DNA from: Mesocentrotus franciscanus
Taxonomy: Eukaryota > Echinodermata > Echinoidea > Camarodonta > Strongylocentrotidae
Assembly: GCA_037976565.1 (NCBI GenBank)
Contig: CP137669.1
Span: 41,690,912-41,754,911 of the forward strand
Length of the DNA: 64,000 bases
Reading direction: 5' to 3'
Shown: piece after piece, positions 1 through 10,226 of the stretch
How the letters are laid out: each line of letters begins with the position of its first letter
Numbering within the stretch: the first letter of the stretch is position 1
Notes under the pieces: model-generated
What the model was told of the DNA's origin: nothing
What the model saw: the letters and a program-made list of their open reading frames with translations, nothing else
Database searches by the model: none
Made by a program: the position numbers and the translations under genes

Positions 1-510
1 AGGGTGTAAATAAGAATTAACTTTGCTATAATTTAAAAGTCAATCTATTTGCATATCTTCAAGCCCCCATTTTTGTAAAATATTACTGTTTGAACAGATG
101 TAAAAGTTTCAAAGTATTCAATCTTCCTCATTGAGTTTGACCAGTGTTGAAAATCATTAGCCTATTACACTGTGTACTATTGCTGGAGTCTTGTCAGCAA
201 GGTACATTGTGCTTTCATGCTTTGTATTACCAGTCAAGAAGATTTGTCAATGTCAGTTAAACATGCAACATATTTTCCTTTGCTGGGTTTACGGTGGCTT
301 TATTTGAGATGAGTCTCAGTGACAGCTCAAAATATTCAAACTCTCATTATGTAGTCTGAGATAATGAAAGCAATGTCTCAATTCATCATGGACTAATTTG
401 GATGGCCTTATGTCCTTTGAACCATCCAGCGATACAAGACAAAGAGCGTCCAAATAAATTGTTTTTTTACATTCACAAAATAACTCATGCTAGCCCGTAC
501 GGTGCCAGAT
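1..510. other. Intergenic, no gene seen
   Basis: No open frame with recognisable similarity, no splice-bounded exon and no clear repeat. Sequence is ordinary AT-rich DNA leading into the minisatellite. Confidence 0.6.
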
Positions 511-782
511 AAAAATGTCAGAGGTAAAAATGTCAGAGGAAAAAATGTCAGAGGAAAAAATGTCAAGAGGTAAAAATGTCAGAGGTAAAAATGTCAGAGG
601 TAAAAATGTCAGAGGTAAAAATGTCAGAGGTAAAAATGTCAGAGGAAAAAATGTCAGAGGTAAAAATGTCAGAGGTAAAAATGTCAGAGGTAAAAATGTC
701 AGAGGTAAAAATGTCAGAGGTGAAAATGTCATTTTCACCTCTGACATATACCTCTGACATTTTTACCTCTGACATTTTTACA
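511..782. repeat. 15-bp minisatellite with inverted terminal units
   Basis: About fifteen direct copies of AAAAATGTCAGAGGT (some with A for the last T) run to about 730. The array then flips and two to three units appear as the reverse complement (CTCTGACATTTTTAC), making a foldback centred near 731. The unit is five codons long, so it is open in several frames and yields artefactual MSEVK-type repeat peptides. These should not be annotated as genes. Confidence 0.95.
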
Positions 783-1540
783 CCGAGCCGTGCGTACTAC
801 CCTCTCTTATGACCTGTATACTTCAAATTTGAGAAAATCTTTAAAATTGGTGCAATCTCATGTCATGAGCCTATAATCTTTTTGGACAGTTATCAAGTTT
901 AAAACTTTGTGATCTCTATGGTAAAATAGCATACAGGTTATCTCCCTTTTCATTACATCTCTTTTTGGTTTGATTCTTTCACATATCTATTCCAAAATGT
1001 TTGAAATGATTGTGGGGATTTTTGAGTTAGTCATTTTGGGCCTCCTTGGAGATGTTTCCTAATCAGCTCTGTCCTCTCATGCAGACCATTTTTATTCATG
1101 GTGAATAAAACGAAGGAAAATATCTGCATGATTCCTGGGGAATATAAGTTTTTCTAAATACCCTTTAACATGTTGATCCTATTCACTTACAACTCTGTGT
1201 ATTGAGGGTAAAGATACGGACAGTTGAGAAAGAGTCATTATAATTTGGAGGATTACTACTTAGTAAACTTTGATACAGTCACACAGAGAAGCAGCATCCA
1301 CATAGATGCGTTGAACAAAATGCATATAATTTTATTTTGTTTTTCTTGCCAGCCAGTGCATCAGAAATGTATAATGACTAGAAATCTACATTCTGACAAA
1401 GAAATGTATATTGTAGGTGTTTTCAAGCAGCTCAGGTTGTGTCATTAATTGTTGCTTTTGTGGATCATTTGACTGTGAATAGCTTGATTGATATTTTAAG
1501 AGCAAAAGCTTTCATGAAATGAAACTCTTATCCCCACCCC
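783..1540. other. Intergenic, no gene seen
   Basis: Only short random open frames. No repeat structure was noticed. Confidence 0.55.
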
Positions 1541-1594
1541 CTCTCTCTCTCTCTTTCTCTCTCTCTCCCTCTCTCTCCCTCTCTCTCTCTCTCT
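1541..1594. repeat. (CT)n microsatellite
   Basis: Nearly uninterrupted CT dinucleotides with a few TTT/CCC interruptions. Confidence 0.95.
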
Positions 1595-2499
1595 ACACAT
1601 GCCTCTTTCATCCTTCTGACCCTACTGTTAGCTTTTTAATCTTAGCAATTGCAAGTATATAAATACAATATTGTTTGTCATCATTGCCATTGTATAGAAT
1701 ACTTTCTACTCTAATTCTGTAATTGCCCTTCCAATTTCATATCAGTGATCTACTAGTATTCATACTTTCCATGTACACCCTGATCAGTGACTCTCTTTAT
1801 AACACATTTCATAATCCACCTTTAAAAAAAATAATAATAGTACAATTGTTTGACCTAAAATTGATATATAAAACACATTCCATATAGGGCTGGTATTAGA
1901 GTTTAATGTTCATGTTTGTTTTTATTTAAGTAATGATTGTCAGAGCTTTTTAAAGGCTAGTCCTGTTATTAAATGCAAACAAAATTAGGTACATTGCATT
2001 GGCAATATCAATAATTATAAATCTGATGTTGTTTTTCCCCCATTCTATAGCTATATTGATACCATTATATCGTTGTAAAGTATGTTAATGTGGGTGTGTA
2101 GAAGATAAGATATTATGTCTAATATGTTGTATGCCATTCTCCATGTGAATGATATCAAAATTGTATGGAAAGAAGAGAGGAAATATTTCTGAAAACCTGA
2201 CAAATTCTCATTTTTCTACAAATTCGGTCTTATTCATAAAAATAAAATTGTTCGTGATATATGAATAATAAACCATTAATTACTTTGAGGAATGAAATAT
2301 GTTGTTTTAATGTTTGTGTTTCTATTCATTAGTCTTTTTTGTGCTATTGTGCATTTAGGGAACCCTAAAATTCTCTTACAAGAAGGCATGGGAAAAACTC
2401 ATCCAAATTAGGCATATTGCGGGGGGGGGGGAGTCATTGATAATCTGATAATGGCTTTACTCAAGGCAAGGTTTTTGCAAAGTAATTGTATACATGTAC
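1595..2499. other. Intergenic, no gene seen
   Basis: AT-rich sequence with no supported gene. A short poly-G run lies near 2420-2431. Confidence 0.55.
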
Positions 2500-2999
2500 A
2501 ATTGGTTTCAATTGGTTCCAATTGGTTTTGATTGGTCTCAATAGGTTTCAGCAGGTTTCAATGGGACTTTAATAGGATTTCAGTTGGTTTCAATTGGTCC
2601 AGATTGGCCCTATTGGACCAATTGGCCCAATTGACCTAGGCCCCATTAGATTTTAATGGGACCTCAATTGGACCAATTGGCCCTATTTTGGACTTCAATT
2701 GGTCCAATTGAAACCAATTGAAAACCTTTTAAAGTCTAATTGGGCCGATTGGTCTAGTTTAAATCCCATTAAAGTCTAATTGGGGCAATTGGTCCAATTG
2801 AAACCAGTTGAAATCCCGAATAGAGTCAAATGGGGCCAATTGTACCAATAGAAACCAAGGACCAATAGAAACCAATAAGACCAATAGAAACCAATAGAAC
2901 CCAATGGGACCAATAGAAACCAATAGGACCAATAGAAACAAAGGACCAAAAGAAACCAATAGGTCCAATAGAAACCAATAGAAACCAATAGAAATCAAC
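2500..2999. repeat. Degenerate 10-bp repeat that switches strand
   Basis: The first part (about 2500-2600) is built from CAATTGGTTT-like units. After a central zone of CCAATTGG palindromes, the second part (about 2710-2999) is the reverse complement type (AGAAACCAAT), becoming very regular from 2840. The whole is a degenerate foldback. Open frames of about 80 aa on the minus strand (FYWFLLV repeats) are by-products of the repeat. Confidence 0.85.
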
Positions 3000-3340
3000 A
3001 GATCTATGTATCTCATGCATATTCATTATTACTTTACACGTGTCACAGAAAAATACATTTATCATGATTTGTTATGCAAATTATGACAGTGCACATCAAT
3101 TTTGTGATTTGTATTTTCCTTTGGCAATTATTGACCAATAGATTATTTGTCTGGTCATGTTACAATTACATTCACGTTTTAGCAATAGATATATTGATTA
3201 TATGATTACTAACCAAAAAACAACATGTATGTTTATTATTAATTTTTGTACAAGCCTGTATCTTTTCATAAGATAATCTTGAATCTTGAAACCGCATTTT
3301 GGCCATAATAATCTGTATTGCGCGGATAAGTCTTACCGAT

Positions 3341-3465
3341 ATGCCGGTTTGAGCCCTAAATTCAATCTGAAACAATAAGACCCAGACAAAAAGTTTTGGC
3401 ATGTGACCTATATGAGAGTAAAGAGTAAGATCTTAGCTTCAAAGTGGTGTAGGTCATTATATAGT
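3341..3465. repeat. Dispersed repeat, copy A
   Basis: Aligns by eye with 9098-9246 in the same orientation. Both carry a GTTTGAGC-CTAAATTC block, then CTGAAACA-TAAGACCCAGACAAA, then GCATGTGAC, then a GAGAGTAA-rich stretch and GTAG-TCAT. Family unknown; no coding potential. Confidence 0.75.
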
Positions 3466-3550
3466 TTTTAAGATTTGTTTTGGTTTAAACATTCAAATCT
3501 ATTCTCTTACTCTTGTGGGCCTTACCGTCAGCCGGAAAAAAAAACTTTCC

Positions 3551-3846
3551 TTTGCCCAGGATAAAACCTATTTCGTAGACAGACTTTGTATTCGCATACA
3601 CTATACATTTTATAATTCATCTTCGATTGAGAGGAAGGGGGCGAAGGGAGGGGGCATCATTTCCCTGATTCACTGGTTTAGAGATCCAAAAGGCCCACAT
3701 TGACATGCCCAGAGTGTAAAGAGTGGGGGGGGCAATGGTTGCAGGCGGCAGCAGAAAATATTTTTCAATCAATTAACACCCAAGAAGCTTTTTAGTGTAT
3801 ACAAATACAAAGTCCGTTTACAAAACCAAGTTTTATCCTGGGCAAA
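3551..3846. mobile_element. MITE-like element, inverted ends of about 50 bp
   Basis: The left end TTTGCCCAGGATAAAAC is exactly inverted at 3830-3846. Inside it the arms continue to match imperfectly (GACTTTGTATT and ATACACT on the left, inverted on the right). There is no coding sequence between them. A target duplication is not obvious. Confidence 0.65.
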
Positions 3847-3960
3847 TTAAGGCATTTTAATCGTTTGAAGCCATGAATGGTTTTTTTTTGGGGGGGGGGG
3901 CATGTATCATAATCTTGATGAGAAAAAAAAAGAGATTTGCAGTCTTTTACACTGTTATAT

Positions 3961-4077
3961 TTCCTCTAGCTGGCATTTCTTCCTCTGGCATTTTTACCTC
4001 TGGCATTTTTGTCGCTGGCATTTTTTCCACTCTGGCATTTTTACCTCTGGCATTATTTTCATTGGTATTTTTACCCG
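3961..4077. repeat. 15-bp minisatellite related to that at 511
   Basis: Six or so imperfect units of CTCTGGCATTTTTAC. The reverse complement (AAAAATGCCAGAG) differs from the 511-782 unit by one base (GCC for GTC). The two arrays therefore probably share ancestry, in opposite orientation. Confidence 0.8.
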
Positions 4078-4253
4078 ACACCTGTATGTATGCATGGGCT
4101 TATGTGCGTGTGCATTCGTGTGTGTCCACGTTCGTGTCTTTTTGTGTTTGACTTCACATAGTTACTTTGTGTGAAACAGTTTCAATAATAAACGAGATAA
4201 TAAACGAGATAAGAATTCGTCACTGAGACGAATGAGGTGGTCTGGACGTTTTT

Positions 4254-4780
4254 TGTTAAGGATCTGATATGGAGAGATGAAGAGAGAGAGAGAGATGTAT
4301 GGCAGTAGATAGTTATTAAGGAGAGAGGGAGACGGGAGCTGGACAGAGGGATAAAAGAGGAATCAGAATGCATGCACTTGGAAGGAGAGAGGATAGTATA
4401 AGGAAACATGGTAGGGATGAACTAAGAATACAAAGGGCAAAGGAAAGAGCTAGAGAAAATTAAGGAACGTACTAAGACAAAAAAGAGGGAGAACAGGAGC
4501 CAGAGGCGAGAAAGCGAGAGGGTGAGAGGGGTGAGAGAGTAGAGAAAGAGCTACAGAGGCAGAGACAGAACTCGGGAGACAGAGCAAAAGAAGAAGAGGG
4601 AGGCAATAGAGCAAGAGAGTGAGAGGGAGACAGATCGAGAGGAGAGGGTGAAAGAGTAGAGAGAGAAAGAAATGTACTAGAATAAAAATAGAGAGACAGA
4701 GCAACTGTCCCCTCTTTTAGAGGGGGCAGAACAAGATAGGGTAAGAGAGAAGAGAAGAGAGAGAAAGATATGCAATGGAT
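4254..4780. repeat. Purine-rich GAGA low-complexity tract
   Basis: Imperfect GA/GAGAG-rich sequence on the + strand. Serine/leucine-rich open frames on the minus strand here are compositional artefacts. Confidence 0.8.
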
Positions 4781-5194
4781 AACGATGCATTCAATATTTC
4801 CAGCATAAATAGAATTCAATATTTACTCTATAGAGAAAGAGAGAAGTCGTAGTCATGTAAACAATTAAAGGTCCGTGAGAGAGACGTGAACATTGCATAT
4901 ACCTGGGCTGAATAGCTGAACAAAATATAAACGTCTGGAAAAGAGACTAGCATCAGAGAAATGGGAAGATTTTATATTGTTTTAGACTTGGGAAATTAAC
5001 CCTATAGGTTTAATCAACGACAAGGAATCAGATTTCCCGTTGGGTTGTACACAAACTATCGACATTCCTCTCCCATAGCTATAACACGCAAAATTAGGCA
5101 TTTTATACATTGTTTGTTATTGTATACGTTATAATACTCGAAGAAGGTGATAAAATTAAATGTAAAATGGAACCCCCCCCCCAAAAAAAAAAAA
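4781..5194. other. Intergenic, no gene seen
   Basis: No supported feature before the poly-C/poly-A run at 5172-5194. Confidence 0.5.
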
Positions 5195-5245
<51 letters not shown>

Positions 5246-5323
5246 TAAATAAATAAATAAATAAAAAATAAAAATAAAAAAAATAAAAAATAAAAATAAA
5301 AATAAATAAATAAATAAAATAAA
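5195..5323. repeat. (AAT)n and (AAAT)n microsatellite
   Basis: Trinucleotide AAT units grade into AAAT/AAAAAT units, directly abutting the TA target of the neighbouring transposon. Confidence 0.95.
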
Positions 5324-5325
5324 TA

Positions 5326-5362
5326 TAGGTTTTCCCGCCCAATTTCATCAGAGTTGCATTCG
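5326..5362. repeat. Left terminal inverted repeat of the 5326-7547 element
   Basis: Begins TAGGTTTTCCCGCCCAATTT. Its reverse complement matches 7511-7547 except one base near the inner end. Confidence 0.93.
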
Positions 5363-5966
5363 AATTCATGAATAGGCGTTCAAGTTCGACCGATTTTCGT
5401 CAACGTACTCTCTGCTCTCATGGTTCATTTTCATTCTATGAGCATTCAATTTCGTTTCATATCATTCCTTTAAAATTTTATTTCATTCAATTTAGAGAGA
5501 AATCCATTCAATTTAGTTGTTATTCAATTTCGCGCCAGCTGGATAGACGTTCAATTTCGTCCTTAATACCAATTTCAATTTCACTTGTAGGCACACACCT
5601 TCGGACTTTGAACGTTCAAATTAAATTAACATAAACAAGTTCTGTATTTCTTTCACGTCATATTTACTTTTTTTTTAAATGTCTTTAATTGTTTAATTTC
5701 ATTTTCACTTTCATCATATTTTATATATTTCTTTTCTTTCTAATCTTCTCTTCCAGTTTCACTTTATCCCTAGCAGTATGGGATATAGCACTTACAGAAT
5801 GGTTATAACTCATAATTTTGTTTACATGTAAGTGTATTATGTATATTTTTTTTTAACAGATTGTGCTTTATGTCACGTTTGGGGTTGGATACATATTACA
5901 TCACATCGGGACATTCTTTCTTTACATAATTATTCATAATAATTGATGCACAGTCTCTCAGTCTCT

Positions 5967-7036
5967 TCAGCCGTCAATGTGTTGACTCACCAGGCACCTT
6001 GGCAAGTATGTCTGAGAGTGGTTGTACCATTGTGTACACTTTCCGGGTGTAATGGCGTCAATGTTCTGGAGAGCAGCATCTCTGAGGGTGTCACAACGCC
6101 ATTGCTGTAGGTTGACCCCTGCGTCTTGGGCTGCCTGCCTGTCCCCAAAACGAAGCTGCCACGCTGGCTGTGCCAAGGTCCTCTTCACGGCGGCCTTGAA
6201 GGCGGAGTGAGCCATTCCCGTCATGTTGAGGAATGGGGAATAGGGAGGGAGTCGCTTCGTCTGAATGATGGGGTTGGCTCCGTCGGGCAGCTGGGCGCGG
6301 ACATGAGGTCTGGCGTTAACGTAGATGAGGTAGATGGGATCATCGGCCGGGAACATCTGGTTGCATTCTGCAACGGTTTCAGCAAGGAAGTCCTCGAACC
6401 TCTCCCTCGTAACGGTTTCAAATGCGATTCGTTGGTGGACAAGACCGATGGCAACGGACACCGCGAGGGTTACGTTGCAATTGTGACCTCGCTGGCCGTG
6501 CACCACCCTCCTAGCCGGAACACCCCGTGGAGCCCTCCCACGAGTACGCCTGGTCCAGACGTTGTACCCTGTTTCGTCAATAAATACACAGTTTCCCACA
6601 ACGCCATGTTCGAGAAACCATTCAGCATACTCCAGTCGCTGGTCGAGTACCCGTGGGGCGTTCCTGGCATCTGGGACATCCTCTGCCATCTTCAGTGTCA
6701 ACAGCATTCCATCCAGTGCCCTGGATACTGATGATGTTGAGACTGCGGGCTTGTCAGGGAGGTTGTGCTCAAGACTCTCCTTCATTTGTTGAAGCGTTAA
6801 GAGTGGGTTAGCATCTGTGATGTTCTCCAAATGGTTGCGCATGTCCATATCCATTTTTACATTTCGGGCCCCACCCCTTGGTAGCTTTTGGACCCTCCCC
6901 GCGTGTCCACATACGTCACCACAATCGACCTAGCCGTAGACCTGTTTATTCCTAGAGTGTTAGCCAGCTCTAGGTAGTCTTGCTGGTTGTCAAATGCTTC
7001 AGCCAGCCTAGCTCTGTCCGTATTCGAGATATTCAT
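5967..7036 (-). pseudogene. IS630/Tc1-type DDE transposase, frameshifted and catalytically broken
   Basis: The N-terminal piece starts at the ATG at 7036 and contains a helix-turn-helix (YLELANTLGINRSTARSIV). It reads into a stop at 6857-6859 because of a one-base shift in the G-rich run near 6898-6903. In the shifted frame it continues as LPRGGARNVK into the large open frame 6854-5967 (295 codons). That frame has the DDE_3-type core: FIDETGYNVW (first Asp, residue 93), then YVNARPHV where Asp is expected (Val at 179), then LPPYSPFLNMTGMAHS where Glu is expected (Gly at 213). Only one of three catalytic acidic residues remains. In living relatives the enzyme cuts and joins transposon ends. 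Total length, about 350 residues, is normal for the family. Confidence 0.88.
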
Positions 7037-7510
7037 GTACTAGCTCTCCTCAAGCCGCCGCCAAAGTCATGTATAAATATGAATGTTGCGTATGAAAGTG
7101 GAGATATACGAGCTTTTGCTTCGATGACGGTTTGTCAGAGGAATGATATATTTAAATATTAGGCACAGGTCCTATTTCAAGGTACATAAAGTTTGCATAA
7201 TTTATTCAAACAGATGCAGATTTCAAAGAACATAAACAGTAAATGAAAAAGACTGCCCAAATGCTATAAATGCTTGTATTGCCTATTCGTGAATTTGAAT
7301 ACCTTAACGTTCATCAGGGCGCGGTGCAGGTGCGAATTTGAATGCATTTACGTGCATTTTTAATTTGAACGCTCTTTTTACACTTTTATGTGAGAAAATC
7401 ATGAAATCGCATGCTCCTACAATTAAATTGAATGAACTAGTTAGCTTTTTGAATGTTGATCGCGGTGATCATTCAAATTCGCTCGAAATTGAATGATCGC
7501 ATCGTTAAAT

Positions 7511-7547
7511 CGGATGCAACTCTGATGAAATTGGGCGGGAAAACCTA
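7511..7547. repeat. Right terminal inverted repeat of the 5326-7547 element
   Basis: Ends AATTGGGCGGGAAAACCTA, the inverted copy of 5326-5362. Confidence 0.93.
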
Positions 7548-7555
7548 TATTAAAA

Positions 7556-7640
7556 AAATAAAAAAATTGACCCATCAGGAATCGAACCTTTTAACCTGGG
7601 ACGATTGAATGGGAGGCAATGATTTAACCAATGGACCAAA
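7556..7640 (-). ncRNA. tRNA-like pol III promoter relic (SINE or tRNA pseudogene)
   Basis: On the minus strand there is an A-box-like TGGTCCATTGG (7638-7628) and, 50 bases on, a perfect B box GGTTCGATTCC (7588-7578), then TGATGGGTCA and a T-rich run. The 5' side cannot pair with the 3' acceptor strand, so a functional tRNA is unlikely. A tRNA-derived SINE head or tRNA pseudogene fits better. Its T-rich tail abuts the transposon insertion site. Confidence 0.55.
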
Positions 7641-7769
7641 ATATTTATCTTAGACTTTACATGCACTGAGCTCACAAACCGCCTTGGCATAGTCGCAATT
7701 TCAACTTTCAATTGCAAATTTCGACATGATCCCAACATCAGATCAAAAACAAAAGGCACGTCTCCTATA

Positions 7770-8867
7770 GTCCAAAGTCTCAGCTATATTATATCAAAAT
7801 TAGGGAGAAAATCGAGAAAAAATAAGCGAGATACTGCTCAAAGAACAATGTCATGTAGATTCATGATGTGAACGAAATTCACCTTGCATAGGCATCACAC
7901 GTAAATTTAGAAAATTCTGACATGTCGCCTTTAATTGAAATTTTCACTATGATGACGTCATCAAAATGTTGGTACCTGAGCTTGTCTTAGCTACAACATA
8001 TCAAAATTTGGAAGAAAATCGATCAATATTTACAGAGATACAATCAATTTTCCATAAATATGCTGACGTCATAATATGCAAATTCGTATTTTGAGTTCCA
8101 AGGCCATTATGATAATTCCACGATATACTTAAAGGCCAAATGAGACATGAAATCATATTTCCGACTCATACTCTATCCAAATATTTAAAAAAAAATTGGG
8201 GGTCCCCGTGCTTCGCAAAGAGCTATATAATGGATTATGCATAGGCACGTTTTTGCCCATATATGCTATGTATTACAAGAGCTCGCGCGCACGGACATGT
8301 TTCTTGAACGGACGCTCATTCCGTTATTAATGGTCATAAAAAGATAAACATATGGTATCAAATTGTTCGGAAAAAAATGAGGAATATCATTTTTTTTTTA
8401 AATAGGAGGAATTATTTTGCGTTCGCGTGTGCGTTTTTTTTTTTGCGAAATAATTGGAATGGCCTGAAACGTACTTTGATTTGATTAAAAAATGATTTTG
8501 AGCATTTTAAAATTTTACGCGCGGATGTACGCGTACACGCGCGTTAATTGACCTGACATTAACCGGACGGATATTGACCTTAATCATGATAAATATGCAT
8601 GAGAAATGACTTTCTGTTATGAAGATATGATCATAAGTTGATATTCACAAAATGGCGCCTGGATGACGTCACGACATTTTGATGACCTTGAAAATGTTAT
8701 TGTCACGTCTCATGACAAGGACCTATGACTGTGCCAAAATTGAAAGAAATTGACTCTACCGATCTTGAGTTATCACCGGCACAAAAAAGGGTGAGAAAGA
8801 AATAAAAAGAAAGAATAAAGAAAATTCTGACGAAATCAATAGGTAGTCTGTCTATGACAGACCACCT
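7770..8867 (+). mobile_element. Candidate non-autonomous element ending in a hairpin
   Basis: The region contains repeated modules: ATATCAAAATT-GG-AGAAAATCGA near 7790 and 7998 with a related block near 8733, and several GACGTCA palindromes. It finishes with AAATTCTGACGAAATCAAT followed by a 12-bp stem, 3-base loop hairpin (AGGTAGTCTGTC TAT GACAGACCACCT, 8841-8867). No coding sequence. The left boundary is uncertain and the single-element interpretation is inference. Confidence 0.35.
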
Positions 8868-8926
8868 AAAAGCAATAACCTAAAAGTACGATAAACGGAT
8901 AGTTCTGCTTCTTTTGTTTTAACACA

Positions 8927-9079
8927 CCCTTTCGGCAAAACCGGGGGGGGGGCTTTGGACGAATGGTCGCGTTCTAGTCAACGCGACGCGACAAGCTCCA
9001 ATCGCCCTTTCGGCAAAACCGGGGGGGGGGGCTTTGGACGAATGGTCGCGTTCAAGTCAACGCGACGCGACGCTATCCA
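8927..9079. repeat. Two-unit GC-rich tandem repeat, 78-bp period
   Basis: CCCTTTCGGCAAAACC + poly-G + CTTTGGACGAATGGTCGCG recurs at 8927 and 9005, and a third copy begins at 9080 (CCCTTTCGACA). Each unit holds the inverted motif GTCGCGTT / AACGCGAC. Confidence 0.85.
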
Positions 9080-9097
9080 CCCTTTCGACATAAGCCA

Positions 9098-9246
9098 TAT
9101 TTGCCAGTTTGAGCTCTAAATTCGATCTGAAACAGTAAGACCCAGACAAATTGCTTTAAGCATGTGACATAATTATATGATCGAGAGTAATTAAGAGCAA
9201 GTACTGTTCACTGTTCAGCTATAAAATGATGTAGATCATCATTCAG
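9098..9246. repeat. Dispersed repeat, copy B
   Basis: Direct-orientation relative of 3341-3465 with the same CTAAATTC, CTGAAACA, GACCCAGACAAA and GCATGTGAC blocks in order. Confidence 0.75.
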
Positions 9247-9822
9247 TTAAAATGTCATACGATATAGTCTGACAACTAGCCTTCAAAGTTGAAAACGCAT
9301 TTCGGGGATTATTGGAAGTACAGTGCATAAAAACCCCGTAATTGCTGGTTGCATGGAGCGCCCTACATGTTTGTAACTTCATTATATCAAACGCTATGCG
9401 TTATAGAAGGTCAATTTCCATTTATGCTTTGATATTTTGCAACTCTGAAAACCTGGCCAAAATCTCTTAAAATTGAAAGTATTTAGTATTTTGTTTAGTT
9501 CAATCTCAATTTATTTATTTAACAATTATTGTCATAATTACGTACATCTATTCGTTTGATAAAGTTATTAAACTCCGTAGAATTTCGTGTCCCTAAATGG
9601 GTGTATCATAATCTCAACTTGAAATTGAAATTATACGTTTTCAACGCTTGAAATGTACCAGTTTATAAGGTATTTGTTCTGCTATAATATGTCACGTTTT
9701 ATTTTTACATTCGAGACTCTAGTAAAAGCTTTCATCTAATTTATCTTCTCTTTATCACCCATGTAATACACATTAATTTTTCGTTTTCCTTTTTGAAGAC
9801 ACCATAGCGCGAATTCTATTGT
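9247..9822. other. Intergenic, no gene seen
   Basis: AT-rich, no supported open frame or repeat. Confidence 0.5.
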
Positions 9823-9831
9823 TTCCGGGCC

Positions 9832-10217
9832 GCGCAATTTTTTTTTACACGCTAGCCTGGCCATTTCTGTGATAAATACCATGGAAGCGACTAATATTAG
9901 AGTCTAGCAGCCTACACATCATGCATGGCAATCATCACATCAGATAAACCCTAGCTGGCCCTTGTAAGACGGTCATCGCGGCCATCGCAGCCATCGGGCG
10001 ATGGAATTCAAGAACTTAATTTAATTTAACTTAGGACCTTTACATTAATATTGATCTAAGGAGACACGAACGAACGAACGATCAGATATTATAGCGAGCA
10101 ACCAAGTCCACCCCCACACTAACTGCGTGCATGCCTATGTGTAGGCTTTCCCACCAGCGCACTTTTACGAGTATTACGGCGAAAATGGCCAGGCTAGCGT
10201 GTAAAAAAAATATCCGC
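9832..10217. mobile_element. 386-bp MITE with 36-bp TIRs and 9-bp target duplication
   Basis: Ends are inverted: the left runs GCGCAATTTTTTTTTACACG then CTAGCCTGGCCATTTC, and the right is its reverse complement with a few mismatches near the tip. Both sides are flanked by the same 9 bases, TTCCGGGCC (9823-9831 and 10218-10226). No transposase is inside. A 9-bp duplication with longish TIRs points to a MULE-type element; the class is inference. Confidence 0.8.
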
Positions 10218-10226
10218 TTCCGGGCC

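Larger units (their letters stand above)
5326..7547 (-). mobile_element. Tc1/mariner-IS630-type DNA transposon, complete but dead
   Basis: A 2,222-bp element bounded by 37-bp terminal inverted repeats starting TAGGTTTTCCCGCCC, with one mismatch between ends. TA dinucleotides flank both sides (5324-5325 and 7548-7549), the target duplication expected for Tc1/mariner/IS630 elements. A DDE transposase relic on the minus strand occupies 5967-7036. Between transposase and ends lie arrays of ATTCAATTT-like motifs, direct on the left (about 5445-5590) and inverted on the right (about 7330-7495). Boundaries are read directly from sequence; superfamily rests on the TA duplication plus transposase type. 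Confidence 0.9.

Noticed and set aside
515..812. Open frames encoding repeated MSEVK-like pentapeptides
   Set aside because: A 15-bp repeat is open in any frame without a stop. There is no non-repeat sequence, splice signal or promoter evidence.
2759..3065. Minus-strand frames rich in FYWFLLV resembling membrane proteins
   Set aside because: They are translations of the AGAAACCAAT repeat; the pattern is fully periodic.
6126..6731. 201-codon + strand open frame
   Set aside because: Antisense shadow of the transposase core, which has clear family similarity on the minus strand.
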